From: Saprospira grandis
GTDB lineage: Bacteria > Bacteroidota > Bacteroidia > Chitinophagales > Saprospiraceae
DNA: 64,000 bases
Assembly: GCF_027594745.1 (NCBI RefSeq)
Contig: NZ_CP110854.1
Coordinates: 248,001 to 312,000, forward strand
Direction: 5' to 3'
In this document: piece by piece, positions 16,640 through 23,602 of the stretch
Layout: the number at the start of each line of letters is the position of its first letter
Position numbering within the stretch: position 1 is the first letter of the stretch
The notes under the pieces: model-generated
Told to the model about the DNA's origin: nothing
The model's input: the letters and a program-made list of their open reading frames with translations, nothing else
The model's database searches: none
Program-made: the position numbers and the translations under genes

Positions 16640-18066
16640 GTTTCTTGGAGCCAATTTTTTCCCATTTTCCAGCAAACAAGGGCTTCAGCCCGCTCTTTGC
16701 ATAGACAATCAACCATGGGCTTTAGCCCATGGCCGTAAAACAACCCCAGAAAATAATTCAGGGATAAAAACAATTGCTATTATTTCTCCCCTGGGCTGAA
16801 GCCCAGGGTTGTAGACTTGAGCGAACTGGCGGACTAAAGTCCTTGTTCGCTTTTTTAGGGCGGTTGTTTTTTTTCTTGATGGTTTTGGACCAGTGGGTTA
16901 AAACCCACAGCAACAAAGAGGGCCGTTCTACATCCAAACAAAATGAGCCGATGGTTGAAACCATCGGCCCATAAAGTGCAGTGGAAAAAATTGTGGGGAA
17001 AAAATCCGTTCATCGCCTAGGGACAAGCCCCCAGGCTAAGTTTTTTTATCAGCCCGCTAAAGAGGGCCTCTTTTTATTTTGTTATTTTTTAGGCTTGAGC
17101 TTAATTGAAAGCCGCTAATTGAAAGGGGTGTTTTTCATCCCACATAAATTTCATAGGAACCCTAGGGCCAAGGCCCTAGGCTAGCCAAAAAATTATCATC
17201 CCCTCATGCGAGGGGATTTTTCTTTGCGGTTGTGGTTTGGTGGTTGTTTTTCTTGAAGCTAATTTTTTCCATTTTCCAGCAAACAAGGGCTTCAGCCCGC
17301 CAGTTTGCATAGACCCACAACCATGGGCTTCAGCCCATGGCCCTAAAATAATTCAGGAATAAAAACAATTGCTATTATTTCTACCCTGGGCTGAAGCCCA
17401 GGGTTGCTGACTTGAGCGAACTAGCGGACTAAAGTCCTTGTTCGCTTTTTTTGGGCGGTTGTTTTTTTTCTTAGTGCTTTTGGACCAGTGGGTTAAAACC
17501 CAGAGCAAAAAAGAGGGCCATTTTACATCCAACAAAATGAGCCGATGGTTGAAACCATCGGCCCATGAAATGCCGCAGAAAAAATTGTGGTAGAAAAATC
17601 CATTCATCGCCTAGGGACAAGCCCCCAGGCTAAGTTTTTTTATCAACCCTCTAAAGAGGGCCTCTTTTTATTTTGTTGTTTTTTAGGCTTGAGCCTAATT
17701 GAAAGCCGCTATTTGAAAGGGGTGTTTTTCATCCTCCATAAATTTCATAGGAACCCTAGGGCCAAGGCCCTAGGCTAAGGAAAAAATTATCATCCCCTCA
17801 TTCGAGGGGATTTTTTTTGTGGGTGGTTTGGGCGGTTGTTTTTTTTCTTGGTGGTTTTGGATCCATTAGTTTTTTCCTCGAGGAAAAAATTGCAGTAAAA
17901 AAATCCATTCATCGCCTAGGGACAAGCCCCCAGGCTAAGTTTTTTTGTCAGCCCTCTAAAGAGGGCCTCTTTTTATTTTGTTGTTTTTAGGCTTGAGCCT
18001 ATTTGAAAGCCGCTATTTGAAAGGGGTGTTTTCTTGGTTGTTTTAGAAACCCACAGTAAAAGGGAG
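16640..18066. repeat. largest palindrome-cassette array (about 1.4 kb)
   Basis: The interval between hsdS and the HNH gene has no credible gene. A cassette beginning GGACCAGTGGGTTAAAACCC at 16887 restarts at 17482, a period of 595 bp. Its palindromes run GTGGGTTAAAACCCAC, GATGGTTGAAACCATC, CCTAGGGACAAGCCCCCAGG, the CTAAAGAGGGCCTC hairpin, AGGCTTGAGC with TTGAAAGCCGC, and CCCTAGGGCCAAGGCCCTAG. They continue with CCCCTCATGCGAGGGG, AAGGGCTTCAGCCC, CATGGGCTTCAGCCCATG, CCCTGGGCTGAAGCCCAGGG and GGACTAAAGTCC. The second unit skips part of this order and a third partial unit starts near 17880, so the array has lost internal modules. Confidence 0.85.
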
Positions 18067-18073
18067 GCTAATT

Positions 18074-19063
18074 TCAAGCTTCACATTTCCTCAGCCATTG
18101 AACTATTTTTTTAATCTCATTTATATCATAAAACAAATCTGCATTAGGATCATACTTAGTAGTATTAAGGTTGGTCTTAACCTTTCCTTTTTCTCTAGTA
18201 CTAAATCCGTTACTCACTAGATTTTTATGAATTTGTTCAGGGGTTATTCCTGGAATAGGGATGATAGAACCAATTAGTGTTTCTGAATAACTTGTTTTAA
18301 GAGAAAAAATGTTAAAAATAGATTTTATACCAGGGTTAATTACATAGTAAGTCCCTATACTATCACGAGAGAATTGATTTCTAACAAATATCTCCTTCTT
18401 GTATTTTGAATTGATGTCCATAATTTGTTCTCTATACAAATCATAATATTTATCCAATAAAAATATGTACCCAAATTTTGCAAAAGTTAAAATATAGGAA
18501 GTTTTTAATAATGCTCTGTCTATAGATTCAATATTTATCTTTCCGTATTTTGGAGTAATACTCAGTTTTTGTCCTACAGAATTATTTTTCAATGAATCCA
18601 AATATTTGCTTAATAAACTAGGGTTGTTGTTATTGAGTGAATGTTGGACCTCAATCAAACCATTACTTTTAGGTGTAAATTTTCCCGAAATAAGCCCACT
18701 CTCAAATTGAATTTTTCTATGTTGAGATTCATTTCTTAAAGAAAAAACATCATCTAAATTTCTAAGGGCATGTATGAGGTCTGCATCAATTTGATGCCCT
18801 GCTGTTGAGTTGCATTCTTTACAGGTTAAAGCTATTCGTGTCCCTTTTAGCTTATTTGGAGGAGCATCTTCTTCTGTCAAAAAGTTTTTATTTTTTGACA
18901 TTAAATCATCTTCATTAAACTGCCTTACACATAGTGGACATATATAGGTTTTATCATATTTTAGATCAATATTTATAAGACCATTCTCTTTCAATAGATG
19001 AAGTTGGTTTGAAAATTTATCAAACAATTTTTTCCTTTTTAAGAAATTTTTACTTCGATTCAT
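18074..19063 (-). CDS. HNH-type zinc-finger nuclease-like protein
   Basis: 329 residues. Near the N-terminus is a Cys4-type HNH arrangement: ICPLCVRQF (Cys42, Cys45), LTEEDAPPNKLKG in place of the usual LTxEHvPP, then LTCKECNSTAGHQIDADLI (Cys81, Cys84, Asn85, His90). This matches HNH proteins with zinc knuckles. The acidic EED at the usual EH position means the first catalytic His is not obvious, so nuclease activity is uncertain. The C-terminal 200 residues are not recognised. The gene is clearly more AT-rich than its neighbours, which suggests transfer. It lies between hsdS and hsdR on the opposite strand, and an insertion sequence sits 42 bp before its start codon. Confidence 0.8.
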   Translation of the reverse strand: MNRSKNFLKRKKLFDKFSNQLHLLKENGLINIDLKYDKTYICPLCVRQFNEDDLMSKNKNFLTEEDAPPNKLKGTRIALTCKECNSTAGHQIDADLIHALRNLDDVFSLRNESQHRKIQFESGLISGKFTPKSNGLIEVQHSLNNNNPSLLSKYLDSLKNNSVGQKLSITPKYGKINIESIDRALLKTSYILTFAKFGYIFLLDKYYDLYREQIMDINSKYKKEIFVRNQFSRDSIGTYYVINPGIKSIFNIFSLKTSYSETLIGSIIPIPGITPEQIHKNLVSNGFSTREKGKVKTNLNTTKYDPNADLFYDINEIKKIVQWLRKCEA

Positions 19064-19105
19064 TAGCTCTAAATTATTATTATCGTAATATTTATCCTAC
19101 CCAAC

Positions 19106-20194
19106 GGCCTTGTTGCATAAATAAAACCCTTCAAATCAGTTAATTACAAAAAACCTTGCGAATTAGGCATAAAAAAAGGGACAAGCCCCGTAGATTTAAG
19201 TTTTTTCGACGAACAATAAAACCTCGAGCTGTCCCATGACAAATGTAGAAAAAACCTTACAGAATTACGCACTAACCAACAGATTTTATACCGCCCAAGG
19301 GGAGTTTATTTTTAATGTTTGGTTCCCGCCTTTGGCAAGCAAAAACTTCATCGCTAAGCGCCCAAAACGCGGCAGACCTAAAACAATTTCTGATGAATTT
19401 ATTCGCTATTTATTCCGCTTAAAAGTGCTTTTTTCGTTTGGATACCGACAATTAGAAGGTATTCTAAAATGCGTTGTTTCCGAATATAATTTGGATGTCA
19501 ATCCAATATCTTACAGCCAAATATGCCGTAGAGTCAAAAAACTAAAGCTGAATATTAAGCCTAAAAAAACGGATGACGAGCTGTCTATAGCAATAGATAG
19601 TACAGGACTAAAAATAAAAGGACAGGGAGAATGGCGGAGAATAAAACATACCGAAAAGTACCGTTCTGGCTGGATTAAAGTACATTTGGCCGTAAATGAC
19701 AAAACAGGAGAAATCCTGGTTGTAGAGATTACCACAGAGCAAAAAACCGATGCTTCTCAACTCCTCAAAATGATAAAAAAATTGAAGCCATTTAATATTA
19801 AGCAAGTTTATGCAGATGGCGCCTATGACCAAACAAAATGTCGAGAAGCAATTTGTGATGCTGGGGCGGTTCCATTGATTCCCCCACGTAAAAATGCTCG
19901 CCTAAAAAAAGGAAAAAATGGAGAGCTAGTCGATAGTTATCGCAATGATGATATTTTATATATCTGGGAGTTAGGAGCGGCTGCTTGGAAACAAGATTTA
20001 GGCTATCATCGTCGAAATTTAAGCGAAACGGCAATGATGCGACTCAAGCACTTTTTCTCTGAACGGCTCTCTTCGATCAGCTTCAAAATGCAGAAACAAG
20101 AAGTGCTGATGCGTATTCAAATTTTAAATGAGCTTAATGCCGTCAAGCTAGAAGTTGCTGCTAATCAGTAAATTACGATTTATGCGACAAGGCC
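19106..20194 (+). mobile_element. IS5-family (IS903-like) insertion sequence, complete
   Basis: 1089 bp. Terminal inverted repeats are GGCCTTGTTGCATAAAT (19106-19122) and its complement ATTTATGCGACAAGGCC (20178-20194), with one mismatch in 17. A perfect 9-bp target duplication CTACCCAAC flanks it at 19097-19105 and 20195-20203. Nine bp fits the IS903 subgroup. It contains one transposase gene. The intact duplication points to a fairly recent insertion into the gap upstream of the HNH gene. Confidence 0.92.
19236..20171 (+). CDS. IS5-family transposase
   Basis: 311 residues. DDE catalytic pattern: Asp in AIDSTGLKIKGQGEWR, Asp in VYADGAYDQTKCREAI, and Glu in NLSETAMMRLKHFF (the Y-(2)-R-(3)-E-(6)-K type signature, here GYHRRNLSETAMMRLK). 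An N-terminal helix-turn-helix-like region (GYRQLEGILKCVVSEY, YSQICRRVKKL) would bind the ends. The reading frame is intact and spans nearly the whole element, so the element may still be active. Confidence 0.93.
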   Translation: MTNVEKTLQNYALTNRFYTAQGEFIFNVWFPPLASKNFIAKRPKRGRPKTISDEFIRYLFRLKVLFSFGYRQLEGILKCVVSEYNLDVNPISYSQICRRVKKLKLNIKPKKTDDELSIAIDSTGLKIKGQGEWRRIKHTEKYRSGWIKVHLAVNDKTGEILVVEITTEQKTDASQLLKMIKKLKPFNIKQVYADGAYDQTKCREAICDAGAVPLIPPRKNARLKKGKNGELVDSYRNDDILYIWELGAAAWKQDLGYHRRNLSETAMMRLKHFFSERLSSISFKMQKQEVLMRIQILNELNAVKLEVAANQ

Positions 20195-20405
20195 CTACCC
20201 AACCTACAATTACACAAATTGCTTACTACAGGCATCTTCATTTAAATCCCCTTAGACCCAATTATTCTCTTCTTAATTGAATTCTTGTTTATGATTCAAC
20301 AAGTTTAGTTGAAATCTTCTTTTTCCTAAAAATAAATCCCCTAATTTTTGTGTTAATCTATGAAACAATTCATCTCTGAGCAAAAAGAAAGACCATCCTC
20401 AATCT
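20195..20405. other. gene-free remnant of the HNH upstream region
   Basis: Sequence between the right end of the insertion sequence and the terminator of the vWA gene. Before the insertion it would have been continuous with the HNH 5' region, so the original HNH promoter may lie here. I see no gene. Confidence 0.4.
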
Positions 20406-20443
20406 AAAAAAATCAGCCCTCTCTTGAGAGGGCTGATTTTTTT
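20406..20443. terminator. strong bidirectional terminator after the vWA gene
   Basis: Perfect stem ATCAGCCCTCT / AGAGGGCTGAT (20412-20437) with CTTG loop, preceded by an A-run and followed by a T-run. Immediately follows the stop of the vWA gene read leftward. Confidence 0.9.
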
Positions 20444-20444
20444 G

Positions 20445-21593
20445 TTAACCTCGAGGCGTCCTATTACCTTCTATATTAAACTGGATTTGAACTCGTCTAT
20501 AAAATTCCCCCACTTCATTAGTGGTATCTCTAGTTTCTATCCTTCTATATATTTGAGCTATTTTAAATTTAGGATCTGCTATTAAAGTTTCTTCAATATC
20601 CCTCAGTCTTAAAAAAGCTAACGTATCATTTCCTGTATAGAAATCACCTTTTTTTAATTCCATGCTTTTTACAAGGTCCTTTGTAGTGTCATAAAACTTA
20701 ACTGCATCTATATCCGCTTTATTATAGAGATATCGTTTTGAAAAGGGTACAGCATCTGCAGAACCTATTAAAGTAACTTCAAATAAATCTATTTCTTTAT
20801 ACTTACTAAACTCGCTATCAATATCTTTCCTTACTCTATTAATCACTACTACCATTTTTTCAGGGACCGTAAATACCCCCGAAGGATAATTAACTATATA
20901 TTCATCATACTCTTCCTTTTGATAATCAAGTGTTGCTTTTATTCTTAAAGAAGGTCTACCTATCGAATCAATAATAACTTTACTATCATAATTTAAAGTT
21001 ATTATTTCACCATTTTTTGAACTGTTCCATTCGTCCTGTGCCCTCTTTAACTTACTTTGAAGCTCTATATCTATAGAGTCTTTTAAATCGTCTAAAGTTT
21101 TTAAACTATCTTTAATTAAATAATCACCCTTATCTACTTTTATACTATTTTTATTATTACTAAAGAATACAAAATATAGAGTAACGAGAAAAACCAACGA
21201 CACAAGGTATATTACAAGTTTTCGTGAGTATATTCTCTTGTTTTCCATATTTAAATATGAATAAACTTTACTTTCATCAAAACTATCACCTTTAATATTA
21301 AAAATTTCTTCTGAACTATATTTATTTTCAATATCTGTAATTAGTATCACATGGCTATATTCGCTATAATCGCTATCTGGAATCATTGCTAAATCTATAT
21401 CTCCACGATAGTTTTTTCTCTTATTAAAACCTTTCAACTTTGAAATTTCAATGATATTGTCCCCGTTCTTTGTCTTTACAACTAAATCCCTATGCTTTCT
21501 TATTTCCGCAATAATAGCATCAACTTTATCAAAGCAGTCTAACATTGATCCAGATGTGTCCACCCACATTAAAACTTTTTCCCCTTGTTTCAT
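20445..21593 (-). CDS. vWA-like, single-TM, OmpA-like C-terminal protein
   Basis: 382 residues. N-terminal short vWA-like domain with MIDAS start MWVDTSGSM (Asp12, Ser14, Ser16) and a later ILITD strand (about 83-87), roughly 95 residues, shorter than a full vWA. One membrane helix at about 125-144 (KLVIYLVSLVFLVTLYFVFF). The outer part ends with VTLIGSADAVPF, NDTLAFLRLRDIEETLI and FYRRVQIQF, which loosely follows the OmpA/MotB peptidoglycan-binding pattern (I.G.AD....N..LS..RA..V......RRV.I). If right, it links a cytoplasmic metal-binding domain to the cell wall. AT-rich, island gene. No ZorA/MotA-like or TerY-type partner is adjacent. Function unknown. Confidence 0.7.
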   Translation of the reverse strand: MKQGEKVLMWVDTSGSMLDCFDKVDAIIAEIRKHRDLVVKTKNGDNIIEISKLKGFNKRKNYRGDIDLAMIPDSDYSEYSHVILITDIENKYSSEEIFNIKGDSFDESKVYSYLNMENKRIYSRKLVIYLVSLVFLVTLYFVFFSNNKNSIKVDKGDYLIKDSLKTLDDLKDSIDIELQSKLKRAQDEWNSSKNGEIITLNYDSKVIIDSIGRPSLRIKATLDYQKEEYDEYIVNYPSGVFTVPEKMVVVINRVRKDIDSEFSKYKEIDLFEVTLIGSADAVPFSKRYLYNKADIDAVKFYDTTKDLVKSMELKKGDFYTGNDTLAFLRLRDIEETLIADPKFKIAQIYRRIETRDTTNEVGEFYRRVQIQFNIEGNRTPRG

Positions 21594-21615
21594 ATCTTTT
21601 TTTTTGTAAAAAAAA

Positions 21616-21623
21616 CAAAGTTA
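21616..21623 (-). promoter_or_regulatory. TAACTTTG -7 box upstream of the vWA gene
   Basis: Minus-strand TAACTTTG is an exact TAnnTTTG match, about 23 bp before the start codon. No convincing -33 box at the expected spacing. Confidence 0.4.
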
Positions 21624-21677
21624 TTCAATATTTATCAAAACACCGCTAATTGAAAAATATTTTTTGGCCAAAAAAAA

Positions 21678-21697
21678 AGCAGCCCTTTCGGGCTGCT
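21678..21697. terminator. terminator after the gene at 21739
   Basis: Stem AGCAGCCC / GGGCTGCT with TTTC loop. A-run on the left (T-run for leftward transcripts) and T's on the right. Confidence 0.8.
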
Positions 21698-21738
21698 TTT
21701 AAAATTACTGCCTCGGCAGTAAATCAGTAAGAAATGGA

Positions 21739-22152
21739 CTAAAGCGTAAGGCGATGCGCTTGCACTTGAGCAATCATATCTTGCAAAGAAGTTTGACTGC
21801 GGCTGAGCTGATCAATATTGCTATCCAACATAAGTTGGGCAACGGGACCAAAGCGCTCCATCTGATCGCGCACCTTGAAGAGGCGATAATCTACAGTGGT
21901 TTTGCGGTCGCTCATTTCTTCATGCTGGGGAGTACCCGCCTGAAGCGTGGGCAGAAAGTTATCCAACATTTGCTGCTCGTTCAACAAGCTTTGCTCATCT
22001 ACTTTGAGGTTGACGGCCTTGTCGCTGTTTTTTTCGCGGCGCAAAATGCGGCCCTGCAAACGATAGTTTACAGCATCCAATTCAGTTTGAAGCTGGGCTT
22101 CCAATTCATCACACTCATCAGTAGTCGTGATGACAGAAAAATCATAAACCAT
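21739..22152 (-). CDS. small helical protein, unknown function
   Basis: 137 residues, acidic, Gln/Asp/Leu-rich and predicted almost wholly alpha-helical. Possible coiled coils lie at residues 10-60 (DECDELEAQLQTELDAVNYRLQGRI) and 85-130. There is no signal peptide, membrane helix or motif I recognise. The codon pattern and a clean terminator after it support a real gene. Its long 5' region (22153-22595) contains two copies of a structured element, which may regulate it. No obvious link to the neighbouring restriction genes. Confidence 0.7.
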   Translation of the reverse strand: MVYDFSVITTTDECDELEAQLQTELDAVNYRLQGRILRREKNSDKAVNLKVDEQSLLNEQQMLDNFLPTLQAGTPQHEEMSDRKTTVDYRLFKVRDQMERFGPVAQLMLDSNIDQLSRSQTSLQDMIAQVQAHRLTL

Positions 22153-22240
22153 AATTTTATAGGTTTAAAGGTAAAATAATTGTAGCTCTCGCTACGAGGA
22201 TTACTATATGATTCAATAAGAACTTTTTCTAAATGTATTA

Positions 22241-22389
22241 TACGTTATATAGTGGGGCCAAAATAATGCTGTGCGATAAACACAGCTCTGGGCCATCTAC
22301 AAACTAAAAGTCATTTTTCGTTGTGACTCAAGTATATAACTGAGGTCTCAACAAAATAATTGCATCAAAAGCCAAAAAAATTATTTTTT
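22241..22389. repeat. structured direct repeat, copy 1
   Basis: Closed by GTTATATA (22244-22251) and TATATAAC (22333-22340), with an internal hairpin GCTGTG-CGATAAA-CACAGC (22268-22286). Conserved tail CTCAACAAAATAATTGCATC. Repeats 188 bp further on with most bases kept. May be a small RNA, a leader element of the minus-strand gene, or a MITE-like sequence. Confidence 0.7.
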
Positions 22390-22428
22390 ATGTTGATGGC
22401 TAATATTTTCTGCTTTAAAATAGTGGTA

Positions 22429-22582
22429 TATGTTATATCTCAGGGTAAAAATAATGCTGTGCGAGGAACACAGCTCTGAGCCATCTACAAACTAAAAATC
22501 ATTTTTTGTTGCGATTCAAGTATATAACTGAGGGCTCAACAAAATAATTGCATCAAAGCCCAAAAAAAAATAATTTTTTTTT
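22429..22582. repeat. structured direct repeat, copy 2
   Basis: Closed by GTTATAT (22432-22438) and ATATAAC (22522-22528). The internal hairpin GCTGTG-CGAGGAA-CACAGC (22456-22474) has the same stem as copy 1 but a changed loop. An extra CTCAG / CTGAG pair can form outside the hairpin. Confidence 0.7.
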
Positions 22583-22595
22583 GCCTGCCCGTTAT

Positions 22596-23054
22596 TTAGG
22601 CGGCCATGGCCAATGTTTTTTGGCCCTCTTCCTCTTTTTTAGGATATAAAGCAGCTAGACCAGCTAAATATAGACGGTAATAAAGGCCAATAAATTTATT
22701 GAGCAGGGCTAGCGGTCCCTCATAAGTCGATAAACTAAAGTTATTCATCGCTTCCTCTTTTATATTTGCTTTTTGGGGCAGCTCTTTTTGAGATTGTCCC
22801 TGCAATAGGCCCAGCGCCAAAAGTTGCTCATATAAATAGGCCAATTCTTGCAGCTCCCGCATAATTTCTTGAGGTTGGCCCAAAGCCTTAAAAATGAGGA
22901 GAAACTCTGCAAACAAAAATTTTCTGCGGCCAATAAACTCCTCCAAACCCGCCGCCCGCAAACGCTTGCGCAAAGTAGGATAAGAAATGCCGTAAAATGC
23001 CTTGAGCATTTTTTTGCTGAGCTTATAGTCCTGAAGTTTTTGGTCGAGCTGCAT
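22596..23054 (-). CDS. small protein with putative N-terminal helix-turn-helix
   Basis: 152 residues. The start MQLDQKLQDYKLSKKMLKAFYGISYPTLRKRLRAAGL looks like a helix-turn-helix (helix, turn at GIS, recognition helix PTLRKRLRAAG). It is followed by a hydrophobic helix (FLFAEFLLIFKALG) and a C-terminal helical region ending Lys/Glu-rich then TLAMAA. It may bind DNA as a regulator or as a phage/plasmid-type accessory protein. I cannot place it in a named family. It lies between the structured repeats and hsdR, on the opposite strand to hsdR. Confidence 0.65.
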   Translation of the reverse strand: MQLDQKLQDYKLSKKMLKAFYGISYPTLRKRLRAAGLEEFIGRRKFLFAEFLLIFKALGQPQEIMRELQELAYLYEQLLALGLLQGQSQKELPQKANIKEEAMNNFSLSTYEGPLALLNKFIGLYYRLYLAGLAALYPKKEEEGQKTLAMAA

Positions 23055-23230
23055 AGTCTTTCGTTTTTGTTGTTAGATAAAGTTATAGATAAACTTTTGT
23101 GTATGCAAGTTATTAACGCAATAATATTTAGTTTTTTATGCTGAGGGTGAATTTATTAGCTTTTTAGGCGCATTTTTTCTAGTTTATGCGAAGCGAGAGC
23201 TTTTTTTAGTCCCAACTATTTTTAGCGCTG

Positions 23231-23265
23231 CTCCTCCCCTTTCAATTAGCGGCTTTCAATTAGTG
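23231..23265 (-). repeat. isolated cassette motif (reverse orientation)
   Basis: CCCCTTTCAATTAGCGGCTT followed by TCAATTAG is the reverse complement of the TTGAAAGCCGCTAATTGAAA motif of the palindrome cassettes, here on its own. Confidence 0.6.
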
Positions 23266-23306
23266 AGGGCGGCAAAAAACGACTTGTTTTTTGCCGCCCT
23301 TTTTTT
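23266..23306 (+). terminator. orphan terminator hairpin, plus strand
   Basis: A perfect 15-bp stem AGGGCGGCAAAAAAC / GTTTTTTGCCGCCCT, 5-nt loop GACTT, then a T-run. No plus-strand gene ends before it: the nearest upstream gene is on the minus strand. It may end an unseen short transcript from 23.06-23.26 kb. Confidence 0.7.
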
Positions 23307-23477
23307 GGTCCAAAAAAATAGTTTGCCTTTTTTCAAAAGAGAGCCAAAAACTAGGCGAGAAAATAAATCTCTTTTTCTCCAACTTTATTTTTTTTCTTTA
23401 CTTTTAAACAAGCAAAAGATAAGACCCAAGCCAAAAAGCAATCTATTTTGCTCAGCGGTCCTTGGCCTAGCGATCTA

Positions 23478-23585
23478 ATAGGCCTTTTTCGGTAGGTTAA
23501 AACCCACCGCAAAAATGGTATCGCTTTGCGATGATCTATGAATGAGGGTTGAAACCCTCATAAATTTAGCGCAGGCCCCAAAAAA
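23478..23585. repeat. two palindromes upstream of hsdR
   Basis: GGTAGGTTAAAACCCACCGC (imperfect) near 23491 and ATGAGGGTTGAAACCCTCAT at about 23542-23561, then a short AGGCCCCAAAAAAA end like that of the GC-rich repeat. All lie within the 125 bp before hsdR and may form part of its leader. Confidence 0.6.
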
Positions 23586-23602
23586 ATCTAATAAAAAGAC
23601 AA

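Noticed and set aside
20445..21593. Zorya system (ZorB-like protein)
   Set aside because: No ZorA/MotA-like channel gene or other zor gene is adjacent, and ZorB has no vWA domain.
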